Notes under the pieces: model-generated
The model's input: the letters and a program-made list of their open reading frames with translations, nothing else
What the model was told of the DNA's origin: nothing
Databases searched by the model: none
NCBI GenBank assembly: GCA_003931895.1
Contig: RRZV01000043.1
Location: 27,858-91,857, forward strand
Reading direction: 5' to 3'
Length of the DNA: 64,000 nt
From: Mesohalobacter salilacus
Lineage (GTDB): Bacteria; Bacteroidota; Bacteroidia; Flavobacteriales; Flavobacteriaceae
Shown: one piece after another, positions 53,579 through 62,719 of the stretch
Layout: every line of letters starts with the position of its first letter
How positions within the stretch are numbered: the stretch's first letter is position 1
Program-made: the position numbers and the translations under genes

Positions 53579-56044
53579 ATGAAAAAAATGAGAAATTCAA
53601 GTTATTTAAAACTTTTTGCTGTATTATTCAGCTTAGGGGCTTTTACAATTAGTTGTAGTAGTGACGACGATAATCCTGTCGGAGGCGGCGGTGGTAATGG
53701 CGGTGATACTGGTGAAATCACTGTATCTGGTATAATCCAAGAAAACACCACTTGGACAAAAGATAACGTTTATATCTTAGACGGAAAAGTTGCTGTAGAT
53801 GGTGGAGCAACACTAACCATTGAGCCCGGAACAGTTATAAAAGGTGCTGAAGGTGTTGAAACTCAAGCTTCTGCTTTAATAGTAGATAGAGATGCAACTT
53901 TAATTGCTAATGGTACTCCTAGCGAACCTATCATTTTTACATCAGTATTGGATGATATCACTCCTGGAAATGTTGTAAGTCCTAACTTAACTGTAAACGA
54001 TAGAGGTCTTTGGGGTGGCGTTATTATTTTAGGTAACGCGCCTGCATCTTTAGAAGGTGATGTTACTGAAGAACTTATAGAAGGTATACCGCCAAACTCA
54101 GGTTTTGGCCTCTATGGCGGTAATGATCCATCTGATAGCTCTGGTTCAATACAATATGTTTCTATTCGTCACGGTGGTGCAAACATTGGTGAAGGAAATG
54201 AAATAAACGGTTTTACAACTGGTGGTGTTGGTAGTGGAACTACAATTAATCACATCGAGGTTATTGCTAACTTAGATGACGGTATAGAATTTTTCGGCGG
54301 AACTCATAACGCTTCAAACATTGTTCTTTGGGGTATGGGTGATGATTCAGTTGATTTGGATCAAGCTTACTCTGGTACAATTACAAATGTAGCTGTAATT
54401 CAGACAAATGTTTCTGATCATGGTTTAGAAATTGACGGACCAGAAGGTTCTTCGAATGGAGAGTTTAACTTAAGTAATGTAACAATATTTAGTGATGATT
54501 CTCCTTCTAATGCTAACTCTGGTAACAGAGAGTACGCTCAATTCCGTTCAAATGCTATGGGTACTGTTAGCAACGTTCTTTTAGTTGGTGGAACTGATGG
54601 TGTAGATTTTACGCTTCAGGACGATCCTAACGTTGTTGCAAATTATAATAGTGGTATACTTTCGTTTTCAAACATCGAAGTTGTACCACCAGCTGGTGTA
54701 ACAAACTTAAATGATGTTTTTGTTGACTCTTCAGGTTTGACTTCATTCACTGACGATGCTACTGGGCCAAATGGCTTTGCAGATGCAATTACAAATACTT
54801 CTGAAGCTTCAACAGGCGCAGATACTAGTGTATTTGGTTGGACTTGGGTAAATGAAACTGGTGCTTTTGGAACAGGCTCTGACAATCAAGCAGCTGAAGT
54901 TGAGGTAACAGGAACAATCACAGGTAATGAAACTTGGACAAGCAACAATATTTATATCTTAAATGGTAAAGTAGTTGTAGATAACAATGCCACTTTAAAC
55001 ATTGAAGCAGGTACTGTTATTAAAGGTGCCGAAGGTGTTGAAACTCAAGCTTCTGCCCTTATTATTGATAGAGGTGCGACTTTGAACGCTAATGGTTCAG
55101 CTGAGGCGCCAATTATTTTTACATCTGTTTTAGATGAAATACAACCAGGCGAATTAGTTAGTCCAAACCTAGGTGTAGACGATAGAGGTCTTTGGGGTGG
55201 TGTTATTGTATTAGGTAATGCACCAGCATCATTAGAAGGTGATGTAGTAGAAGAACTTATAGAAGGTATTCCACCAAACTCAGGCTTTGGTCTTTATGGT
55301 GGTACTGATCCAAATGATAGTTCAGGTAGTATCGAGTATATCTCTATTCGTCATGGTGGTGCAAATATTGGTGAAGGAAATGAAATTAACGGTTTTACAA
55401 CTGGTGGTGTAGGTAGTGGTACTTTAATTAATAATATTGAAGTTATCGCAAACTTAGACGATGGTGTTGAGTTTTTCGGCGGAACTCACGATGCATCAAA
55501 CATAGTACTTTGGGGAATGGGAGATGATTCTGTTGATTTAGATCAAGCTTATTCTGGAACAGTAACAAATGTTGCAGTAGTTTTAACTAATGTTTCTGAT
55601 CATGGTCTTGAAATAGATGGTCCAGAAGGTTCTTCAAATGGTGAATTTACATTAAATAACGTGACAATATTCAGTGATAATTCTGCTTCAAACGCAAACT
55701 CAGGTAACAGAGAATATGCTCAATTCCGTTCAAACGCAATGGGTGCAGTTAACAATGTGCTTTTAGTTGGTGGAACAACTGGTGTAGATTTCACACTTGC
55801 TGATGATGCAAACGTAGCAGCTAATTACAACAGTGGAATATTGACATTTTCTAATATCGAAGTTGTTTTACCAGCCGGTGCATCAACTTTAGCTGATGTA
55901 TTTGCAGATTCTTCAGGTCAAACAACTTTTACAGCTGACGCAAACAATTTTGCAACAACTATAAACTCTGCTGATAACGCTTCTACAGGAGCAGACTTAA
56001 CTGCTTTTGCTTGGAGTTGGATATCTCAAGCAGCTGGTTTTTAA
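53579..56044 (+). CDS. surface lipoprotein with two tandem beta-helix-like repeats
   Basis: An 821-aa lipoprotein, starting at ATG 53579 (a TTG at 53552 precedes the ribosome-binding region). The lipobox is GAFTISC, followed by an acidic/glycine-rich spacer. The rest consists of two homologous halves of about 390 residues (53714-54895 and 54896-56041). Each contains GTVIKGAEGVETQASALI, RGLWGGVI, SIRHGGANIGEGNEING, EFFGGTH, DDSVDLDQAYSG and NREYAQFRSNAMG. The turn-rich pattern suggests a parallel beta-helix. Such proteins are sometimes mislabelled as multidrug transporters. It lies upstream of a TonB-dependent receptor gene, so it may be its surface partner. I see no enzymatic motif. Confidence 0.8.
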   Translation: MKKMRNSSYLKLFAVLFSLGAFTISCSSDDDNPVGGGGGNGGDTGEITVSGIIQENTTWTKDNVYILDGKVAVDGGATLTIEPGTVIKGAEGVETQASALIVDRDATLIANGTPSEPIIFTSVLDDITPGNVVSPNLTVNDRGLWGGVIILGNAPASLEGDVTEELIEGIPPNSGFGLYGGNDPSDSSGSIQYVSIRHGGANIGEGNEINGFTTGGVGSGTTINHIEVIANLDDGIEFFGGTHNASNIVLWGMGDDSVDLDQAYSGTITNVAVIQTNVSDHGLEIDGPEGSSNGEFNLSNVTIFSDDSPSNANSGNREYAQFRSNAMGTVSNVLLVGGTDGVDFTLQDDPNVVANYNSGILSFSNIEVVPPAGVTNLNDVFVDSSGLTSFTDDATGPNGFADAITNTSEASTGADTSVFGWTWVNETGAFGTGSDNQAAEVEVTGTITGNETWTSNNIYILNGKVVVDNNATLNIEAGTVIKGAEGVETQASALIIDRGATLNANGSAEAPIIFTSVLDEIQPGELVSPNLGVDDRGLWGGVIVLGNAPASLEGDVVEELIEGIPPNSGFGLYGGTDPNDSSGSIEYISIRHGGANIGEGNEINGFTTGGVGSGTLINNIEVIANLDDGVEFFGGTHDASNIVLWGMGDDSVDLDQAYSGTVTNVAVVLTNVSDHGLEIDGPEGSSNGEFTLNNVTIFSDNSASNANSGNREYAQFRSNAMGAVNNVLLVGGTTGVDFTLADDANVAANYNSGILTFSNIEVVLPAGASTLADVFADSSGQTTFTADANNFATTINSADNASTGADLTAFAWSWISQAAGF
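53714..56041 (+). repeat. two-copy in-frame duplication of about 1.18 kb
   Basis: Copy 1 (53714-54895) and copy 2 (54896-56041) align in frame with an 1182-bp (394-codon) period. Many protein blocks are identical while synonymous sites differ, so the duplication is not very recent. Conservation is strongest in the middle of each copy. Confidence 0.9.
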
Positions 56045-56071
56045 TCATTTATTAATCAACTTTTAAAATAT

Positions 56072-56099
56072 TGCTCGGTCATATTATTATGATCGAGCA
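56072..56099 (+). terminator. hairpin between lipoprotein and TonB receptor genes
   Basis: TGCTCGGTCATA pairs with TATGATCGAGCA (12 bp with one G-T pair) around a four-base loop. No long T-run follows. It may lower expression of the downstream receptor or protect the lipoprotein mRNA. Confidence 0.6.
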
Positions 56100-56128
56100 T
56101 TATTTATAATATTTTAAATATTATTTAC

Positions 56129-58963
56129 ATGAAACATTCTCACTTTTTAGGTTTTTTATTAAGTATAGTTCTAACCTCAACAGTCTTTGCACAACAAGGG
56201 AGAATACAGGGAACTATTCAAGATGGCGAACTCAATGATATTTTGCCTTTTGCTAATGTTATTATTAAAGGAACTCAAACTGGTACTACATCTGATTTTG
56301 AAGGTAAATACAGTATTGAATTAGAGCCAGGAACTTACACTGTTGAGTTTTCTTATGTGGGTTATCAAACTGTAGAAATTTCTGAAGTTGTGGTAAAGCC
56401 AAACGATATTACTACAGTAAATGTCACGCTTAATGCTACAGCAAATAGCTTAGAAGAAGTTACTATTACCACGACAGCTCGAAGAAATACAGAACAATCC
56501 GTATTAAATTTACAAAAAAAATCCATTAAAGTTATGGATGGTTTATCTTCAGAAGGTATCAAAAGAACTGGGGCTAGCAATGTTGCTTCTGCAGTTAAAA
56601 GAATACCTGGAGTATCTGTTCAAGGTGGCAAATATGTTTTCGTTAGAGGTTTAGGAGATAGGTATACTAAATCTATTTTAAATGGTATGGATATACCAGG
56701 ATTAGACCCTGATAGAAATACACTACAAATGGATATTATTCCATCTAATATTATTGAGAACGTGATTGTCTCTAAAACAGCTAGTGCAGATATGCCTGCA
56801 GACTTCACAGGTGGTGTTGTTGATATTGTGACAAAGGACTTTCCATCTAGAGAAGAATACAGTTTAAGTGTTGGAATGTCGTACAATCCTGATATGCACT
56901 TTAATTCAGATTTTCTTGAAAGCAATACTTCTGGAACAGACTTCTTAGGTTTTGATGATGGTGAAAGAGATTTACCTATTCCAGAAAATATTGATATTCC
57001 TTCACCAGTAGGTAGTGGTGTAAATGAAGATGGTGTCAGTTTAACAGATATCACAAGTGCATTTAATAGAAAGATGGGCGCAGATAGACAAGATTCCGGT
57101 GCTGATTTTAACTTTAGTTTCTCTGCTGGCAATACTTATAATGTAGGTGAAAACAATAACAAACTAGGATATTTAGCTAATATTTCATATCGAAACACTA
57201 CAGAATATTTTGAAGATTTAGAACAAAACTTTTTCTTTAAGCCCATAGACCCAGCCGATACTGAGCTTACTCCAAACCGAACCCAAAAAGGGGACGTAGG
57301 GTTTAACAATGTGCTTCTAAGTGGTTTAGCTGGATTATCTTTTAAAACAGATTATTCAAAATATAAATTGAATGTATTACATCTTCAAAACGGAATATCC
57401 CGTGCGGGTAAATTTAGAACTTTTACTTTTATTCAAGATGATATAGAAGTGGTTAGAGATAATGCGGAATACACACAAAAATCTATTACCAATATTGGTT
57501 TAACAGGCGATCACGCTTTTGAAGACTCTTCGTGGGAGGTTGATTGGGGTTTATCTACAAGTTTTTCTAGCATTGAAGATAAAGATGTTCGTGTGACACC
57601 TTTTGAAGTTACCGGTGAAAATCAATTTGCAATTAGACCCAGTACAGCGGGTACACCTCAACGTATTTGGCGAGATTTAGAGGAAATTAATTTAACTGGA
57701 AAAATTGATATCACCAAGAAACACGAACTTTTTGGTCGTAAGGCCAAGTTAAAATTTGGTTCAGCTGGTACTTACAAAGATAGAGACTTTAAAATTAATA
57801 ACTTCAACGTTTTGATTGATGGTGCTAGCGTAACACCCATCAATGGTAATGCTGATAATCTATTTTTACCTGAAAACATATGGAATTCAAATACTGATAA
57901 TGGTACTTTTATACAAGGTAATTTTCAACCAGCCAATACATTTGAGGCCAATTCAACGGTCTTAGCGGCTTATGTCTCAGAAGAGTTTAATATCACTGAT
58001 AAATTAAAAAGTATCTTAGGCTTAAGATTTGAAAACTACACCCTTAATTATACTGGTCAAAACAACCAAGGCACAGTTGTACTTGATGATGAAGAAGTTT
58101 TGAGCGAAGCGGATCTATTTCCTTCTGCTAACTTAATTTATGCATTAACAGATGAAATTAACCTTAGAACGTCTTATTACAGAACTACAGCAAGACCTTC
58201 TTTTAAAGAAGCCTCTATTGCTCAAATTTTTGACCCCTTGAGTGATATTACTTTTATTGGTAATATAGATGTGCTTCCTTCATACATAAACAACTTTGAC
58301 TTAAGAATTGAAAAATTTGAAGGTGAAGGACAAATGTTTGCCTTTAGTGCATTCTACAAAGCTTTTGATGACCCTATTGAATTGGTTGCTTTTCCACAAG
58401 CTCCTAACAATTTTGAACCAAGAAATGTTAATTCAGCTGATGTTTACGGTGTAGAATTTGAAGTCAGAAAAAACTTCGGGTTCATCACAACTGGTCTCGA
58501 AAAGTTTAGTGTAAACGCTAATGTTTCAATTATTGAATCAGAAGTTAAAATGGCTGATCGTGAGTTTGAGTCAAGACAAACTGCCGCAAGAGAAGGAGAA
58601 ACCATTGATAACGAAAGAGATTTACAAGGCCAATCTCCTTATTTAATCAATGTAGGATTAAATTATGACGATGATGAGAAAGGTTGGCAAGGCGGTTTGT
58701 TCTATAATGTTCAAGGTGAAACCTTAGAAGTTGTAGGTATTAGAAACGTTCCAGACGCCTTTACTCAGCCCTTCCACAATGTGTCATTTAGGTTGACTAA
58801 AGCTTTTGGAGAAGATCAAAAACAAGCTATAAATATTGGAATAAGCAACATACTTGATGACGATGTAGAAACATTTTACAAATCTTTTGGTTCACCAGAC
58901 AAGATATTTTCTAAGCGTTCGCCAGGTCAAGCATTTTCTATAGGATATTCATATAAGTTTTAG
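56129..58963 (+). CDS. TonB-dependent receptor with carboxypeptidase-regulatory-like domain
   Basis: A 944-aa outer-membrane receptor. It has a signal peptide (STVFAQQG), a CarboxypepD_reg-like domain (about 25-110: GTTSDFEGKYSIELEPGTYT), a plug (RTGASNVASAVKRIPGVSVQ, then FVRGLGDRYTKSILNG) and a large barrel ending FSIGYSYKF. It lies 84 bp after the duplicated lipoprotein gene and has no SusD-like partner, so the lipoprotein may play that role. A PhoB/PhoR-like pair lies downstream, so phosphate or an organic phosphate is a possible ligand; this is inferred from neighbourhood only. Confidence 0.92.
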   Translation: MKHSHFLGFLLSIVLTSTVFAQQGRIQGTIQDGELNDILPFANVIIKGTQTGTTSDFEGKYSIELEPGTYTVEFSYVGYQTVEISEVVVKPNDITTVNVTLNATANSLEEVTITTTARRNTEQSVLNLQKKSIKVMDGLSSEGIKRTGASNVASAVKRIPGVSVQGGKYVFVRGLGDRYTKSILNGMDIPGLDPDRNTLQMDIIPSNIIENVIVSKTASADMPADFTGGVVDIVTKDFPSREEYSLSVGMSYNPDMHFNSDFLESNTSGTDFLGFDDGERDLPIPENIDIPSPVGSGVNEDGVSLTDITSAFNRKMGADRQDSGADFNFSFSAGNTYNVGENNNKLGYLANISYRNTTEYFEDLEQNFFFKPIDPADTELTPNRTQKGDVGFNNVLLSGLAGLSFKTDYSKYKLNVLHLQNGISRAGKFRTFTFIQDDIEVVRDNAEYTQKSITNIGLTGDHAFEDSSWEVDWGLSTSFSSIEDKDVRVTPFEVTGENQFAIRPSTAGTPQRIWRDLEEINLTGKIDITKKHELFGRKAKLKFGSAGTYKDRDFKINNFNVLIDGASVTPINGNADNLFLPENIWNSNTDNGTFIQGNFQPANTFEANSTVLAAYVSEEFNITDKLKSILGLRFENYTLNYTGQNNQGTVVLDDEEVLSEADLFPSANLIYALTDEINLRTSYYRTTARPSFKEASIAQIFDPLSDITFIGNIDVLPSYINNFDLRIEKFEGEGQMFAFSAFYKAFDDPIELVAFPQAPNNFEPRNVNSADVYGVEFEVRKNFGFITTGLEKFSVNANVSIIESEVKMADREFESRQTAAREGETIDNERDLQGQSPYLINVGLNYDDDEKGWQGGLFYNVQGETLEVVGIRNVPDAFTQPFHNVSFRLTKAFGEDQKQAINIGISNILDDDVETFYKSFGSPDKIFSKRSPGQAFSIGYSYKF

Positions 58964-58989
58964 TAGATTTTAATTTTTCTCATTTTATA

Positions 58990-59019
58990 AAGCCATCTAA
59001 TTTTAAAGATGGCTTTTTT
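58990..59019 (+). terminator. intrinsic terminator after the TonB receptor gene
   Basis: A 9-bp stem (AAGCCATCT with AGATGGCTT), an eight-base loop, then a run of T. It lies 27 bp past the stop codon and separates the receptor transcript from the two-component genes. Confidence 0.85.
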
Positions 59020-59048
59020 GTTTATGTGTCTTAAGCCTGTTCATGTTT

Positions 59049-59070
59049 TAAATTTATATTAAATTTACAT
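59049..59070 (+). promoter_or_regulatory. 11-bp tandem direct repeat upstream of the phoB-like gene
   Basis: TAAATTTATAT (59049-59059) is followed directly by TAAATTTACAT (59060-59070), 10 of 11 identical. An 11-bp period is the arrangement bound by PhoB/OmpR-family dimers. It lies 53 bp upstream of the -7 element at 59123, further than the textbook PhoB position. The sequence is AT-rich, so chance cannot be excluded. Confidence 0.35.
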
Positions 59071-59122
59071 TATCTTTATAGGTGTAAATGCTTGATAATC
59101 TTTAAAGCTTAAATTGTTTAAC

Positions 59123-59130
59123 TAAATTTG
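59123..59130 (+). promoter_or_regulatory. -7 promoter element TAAATTTG
   Basis: An exact TAnnTTTG match, 41 bp before the phoB-like ATG. Confidence 0.5.
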
Positions 59131-59171
59131 TAAGTATCACATTAAGTGTTATTGTATTATACTTTTATATT

Positions 59172-59855
59172 ATGAAAAAAAAGAACATTACCATTCTCAT
59201 TGTCGATGACGAGCCAGATATTTTAGAAATTCTTAATTACAACCTTTCAGCTGAAGGCTATAAGGTTGAAACTGCAAACAACGGCGCCAAAGCCGTTAAG
59301 CTGGCTAAAAAAGTTAAACCTCAACTCATTATCCTCGACGTCATGATGCCAGAAATGGATGGTATTGAAGCTTGCGAGCAGATTAGAAAAATAAAATCTC
59401 TTGAAGATACGGTCATAGCTTTTTTAACGGCAAGAGGCGAAGATTACTCTCAAGTAGCAGGCTTTGAAGCTGGTGCAGATGATTATATCACCAAACCCAT
59501 AAAACCTAAGGTTTTAATGAGTAAGGTAAAAGCCTTATTGCGCCGCTTTAGGTCTGATAAAAAAGAAAAACAAATTTATAAAGTTGGTAATATCACCATT
59601 AACAAAGACGAATACAAAGTCATAAAAGATAAAACTGAAATGCCGTTGCCTAGAAAAGAATTTGAACTCTTATCTTTGTTAACTTCAGAGCCTGGTAAAG
59701 TCTTTAAACGAGAAGACATTCTCGATAGTGTTTGGGGTAACGAAGTCGTTGTTGGAGGGAGAACAATTGATGTTCACATCAGAAAATTGCGTGAAAAACT
59801 CGGCGATGAATCCTTTAAAACCATAAAAGGCGTTGGGTATAAGTTTGTAATCTAA
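59172..59855 (+). CDS. phoB: PhoB-like OmpR-family response regulator
   Basis: A 227-aa response regulator. The receiver domain has the acidic pair IVDDEPD, the phosphoacceptor Asp in IILDVMMPEMDG (about 55-66), FLTARGED (Thr) and DDYITKPIKP (Lys). The C-terminal winged helix (about 130-227) contains LPRKEFELLSLLTSEPGKVF and VGGRTIDVHIRKLREKLGDE. The stop directly abuts the kinase start. The pair resembles PhoB/PhoR more than other OmpR systems, but the signal is inferred, and there are no pst or phoU genes in the window. Confidence 0.85.
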   Translation: MKKKNITILIVDDEPDILEILNYNLSAEGYKVETANNGAKAVKLAKKVKPQLIILDVMMPEMDGIEACEQIRKIKSLEDTVIAFLTARGEDYSQVAGFEAGADDYITKPIKPKVLMSKVKALLRRFRSDKKEKQIYKVGNITINKDEYKVIKDKTEMPLPRKEFELLSLLTSEPGKVFKREDILDSVWGNEVVVGGRTIDVHIRKLREKLGDESFKTIKGVGYKFVI

Positions 59856-60947
59856 ATGGGTGAACAACAATTTAAACGGTCATATAAATTTGCGTTTTAT
59901 TCTTCGCTATATATTACACTATTTTTAAGTTTTATCTTGATAGGTATTGAATATTTCTTTTTCAATATTTTATGGGAAAGTGTTTTCATATTTGCCATAA
60001 TCTGCTATGTTTTAGCATTTTTCGTCATCCAATTGCGAATTGAACATTTTATTTACAAACGTGTAAAAGCCGTTTATGACTCAGTCACCTTACTTGATGC
60101 TTCATCACTTCAAGAGCAACGGGTAACTACAGATATGGCGACCTTGACCAAAGAAGTTGAAAAATTTGCCCGCGACAAGAAAATTGAAATTGAAAGTCTT
60201 AAAGTTCGAGAAAATTACCGTAAAGAGTTTATGGGCAATGTGTCTCACGAACTTAAAACCCCACTGTTTACCGTGCAAGGGTACATTTTAACTTTAATTG
60301 ACGGCGCTTTAAAAGATAAAAAAGTAAGAAAAAAATACCTTAAACGCGCCAGTAAAGGCGTTGACCGATTAATTTATATCGTCAACGACTTAGATATGAT
60401 TACAAAACTTGAAACTGGTGATTTGCACCTTTACGAAGAAGAATTTGACATTATTGAAGTAGTCAAAAATGTTTTTGAGCTTTTAGAAATGAAAGCCGAT
60501 AAAAAAGAAATCAATCTGAGTTTTGACAAAGTTTATGAGCCACTAATGGTAAAAGCCGATCAAGAACGTATTCAGCAAGTATTGACTAACTTAATTGTAA
60601 ATTCTATTAAATACGGGAAACAAGGCGGAACCACAGAAGTCAGTTTAGAAAACTTGCCATCAGAAAAAATACTGGTAAGAATAACCGATAATGGCGAAGG
60701 GATAGAAAGTGATCATCTGCCAAGACTATTTGAACGCTTTTATCGGGTTGATAAAACTGGCTCTAGAAGTGAGGGTGGTTCAGGACTTGGCCTGTCTATT
60801 GTTAAACACATTATTGAAGCCCATGATGAAAAAATCTATGTTGAAAGCGATTATGGTGTTGGCAGCGAGTTTTCATTTACTATCAAAAAGGCTGAAAACC
60901 AGATAGAATCTGACATGTTCAATGATGAACAAGCCCCAAAAACATAA
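59856..60947 (+). CDS. phoR: PhoR-like sensor histidine kinase
   Basis: A 363-aa membrane kinase. Two N-terminal transmembrane helices (about 12-35 and 39-60) have almost no periplasmic loop between them. HisKA has its phospho-His in GNVSHELKTPLFTVQGY (about 128-144). HATPase_c has the N box LIVNSIKYGKQGG, G1 DNGEGIESDHLPRLFERFYR and G2 GGSGLGLSIVKHII. The lack of a sensory periplasmic domain fits PhoR-type kinases that read transporter status. The 3' end has a decayed second copy at 62720-62899. Confidence 0.87.
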   Translation: MGEQQFKRSYKFAFYSSLYITLFLSFILIGIEYFFFNILWESVFIFAIICYVLAFFVIQLRIEHFIYKRVKAVYDSVTLLDASSLQEQRVTTDMATLTKEVEKFARDKKIEIESLKVRENYRKEFMGNVSHELKTPLFTVQGYILTLIDGALKDKKVRKKYLKRASKGVDRLIYIVNDLDMITKLETGDLHLYEEEFDIIEVVKNVFELLEMKADKKEINLSFDKVYEPLMVKADQERIQQVLTNLIVNSIKYGKQGGTTEVSLENLPSEKILVRITDNGEGIESDHLPRLFERFYRVDKTGSRSEGGSGLGLSIVKHIIEAHDEKIYVESDYGVGSEFSFTIKKAENQIESDMFNDEQAPKT

Positions 60948-61228
60948 TTTTAGCAAGGTTCCAATACCGGCTTTTACCGTCTGATTAATCTATATAAACA
61001 TGCTCGGATTTGAGTATTTTTTCACCAATTCATTATAAAATAAATTCAGAATAAAAAATATAGTCTTGAAATGGTTCTGGAGATAAAACGTGCTTAAAAA
61101 TATCATAACTACAAAAGCAAACAAGCATATAAGCACATTATTAAACAATTGTGAAATATTTTAACATTTAAAAAAATATCCTATGGGTTATATTCATAGC
61201 TTTGCTGCGCTTAAAAATAGTGTTACTT

Positions 61229-62644
61229 ATGAGGAAATGTTATTATTATTTTTGTGTTGTTTCTTTGTGTTTTCAGTTTGTAATAGCCCAAGTAGGAATT
61301 GGAACAATAGCACCAAATGCTTCTTCAGTTTTAGATGTTGAATCCACCACGGGAGGAATACTACTACCTAGAATGACAACAGTAGAACGAAATGCAATTG
61401 ATAATCCAGCAAATGGACTTACCGTTTTTGACACAGATACTCAGAACTACTATTTTTATGACGCAACTTTAACTGAATGGGAAAGTTTAAATTCATCTCG
61501 ATTAAATAGAGATAATTATGTTTTAGTTAAGTCTCAAAGTGATTTCCCAGAAGCATCAGCAGGAACCATAACACTTGATACAAACACCTATTATGAAATC
61601 AATGGAATTGTAGTTTTAGATACGCCTATTGTCATGAATGGTGCTTATATCGCTGGCTTAGATGCAACCCAAGATGTCTTATCAAAAACCTCAGGTAATG
61701 TTTTTGAGGGAAGTGGTGGAAGTATTAGAAATGTAAGTATTACGGGAGGAAGTAATGTATTTTCTATAAATAGCGGTGCATCATTATTGGTTCAAAATTG
61801 CATAATATCAGGCATGGCAGATGTTGGGACAGTTTCAGGTGTAGGCTTTGTCTTTTTGAATAATGTGCAATATCTTAATAACACAAATGGAATTGAATAT
61901 TCTAATATTTCAAATTTATTGCTCAACAATCAAGCTTGGCATGGTGATAACTCTGGCACTTTTGAAAAATTTACAGGCAGTTTTGATTTAATTGGAAAAG
62001 CAAGTGGATTTTCTATCGTAAATGCAGCAGCTGTAGCAATTGATGTTTCAGCAAACCCTACTGTTGGCGATGCTATTATAGATGGCACAGTGTTTTCCGG
62101 AACATCTTCCAGTTTCATCAATAATTATACTGGCTTACCAACAGGCCATAATTTTACCAAAGAATGGTTTGTTCAAGCTGCTGGAATCGATGATGAATAT
62201 GATGATATAGCAACGGGTGATTTTTACTATGATGGATCACTTACAACAGGCTACTCAGAATCAATTACAGACAATACAGCTTTTAAGCTTTCAGGAAACA
62301 CAAATTCATCAAACCTATTAAGATTTTCTTCTGCTGTGAATAATCGGCTGACATATTTAGGAAAGGATTCTAGAACATTTAGGATTAATGCCTCACTTTC
62401 TGTTAGAGGTATTGAAACTGATGGAATATTCTATACATTTTTTGTAAGAAAAAACGGTACAGAAACGCTCACAGAAACAAATAGCATTTTCTATGTCGAT
62501 GGCTTTTTAAACGTCAATAGTATGTCAATTACTGGAACCGTAAATCTTGAACCTGATGATTATATAGAAATTTGGTGTCAACGTTTAACTGGATCAGGAA
62601 GTTCTGGTTTGGTTGTGTTTTCTCAAAACCTTTCAATTGACTAA
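61229..62644 (+). CDS. secreted fibre-like surface protein
   Basis: A 471-aa protein, starting at ATG 61229 (MRKCYYYFCVV); the TTG further upstream is not supported. The signal peptide ends FVIAQ. The N-terminal block VGIGTIAPNASSVLDVESTT and GILLPRMTTVERNAI, with NGLTVFDTDTQNYYFYD, is typical of flavobacterial adhesin or tail-fibre-like proteins, where it precedes trimeric or beta-helix shafts. The middle (about 90-300) looks like a small beta-helix (NVSITGGSNVFSINSGASLL). The C-terminal part (about 320-471) is a beta-sandwich-like domain. There is no type IX sorting tail. It sits between phoR and a copy of the phoR 3' end, which suggests insertion here. Confidence 0.72.
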   Translation: MRKCYYYFCVVSLCFQFVIAQVGIGTIAPNASSVLDVESTTGGILLPRMTTVERNAIDNPANGLTVFDTDTQNYYFYDATLTEWESLNSSRLNRDNYVLVKSQSDFPEASAGTITLDTNTYYEINGIVVLDTPIVMNGAYIAGLDATQDVLSKTSGNVFEGSGGSIRNVSITGGSNVFSINSGASLLVQNCIISGMADVGTVSGVGFVFLNNVQYLNNTNGIEYSNISNLLLNNQAWHGDNSGTFEKFTGSFDLIGKASGFSIVNAAAVAIDVSANPTVGDAIIDGTVFSGTSSSFINNYTGLPTGHNFTKEWFVQAAGIDDEYDDIATGDFYYDGSLTTGYSESITDNTAFKLSGNTNSSNLLRFSSAVNNRLTYLGKDSRTFRINASLSVRGIETDGIFYTFFVRKNGTETLTETNSIFYVDGFLNVNSMSITGTVNLEPDDYIEIWCQRLTGSGSSGLVVFSQNLSID

Positions 62645-62719
62645 TTATAAAAAACAAGCTGTAAAATTCATTTGGATACTTCAAACTCTATACAACACAG
62701 ATGTAAAAAGTGAATATTT

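Noticed and set aside
53579..56044. Multidrug transporter
   Set aside because: Proteins like this are often labelled so in databases, but the sequence has a lipobox and beta-helix-like repeats and no transmembrane helices.
56620..57132. 170-codon minus-strand frame inside the large TonB receptor
   Set aside because: It is fully covered by a well-supported receptor gene, has no signal or domain, and the codon pattern is that of the opposite strand.
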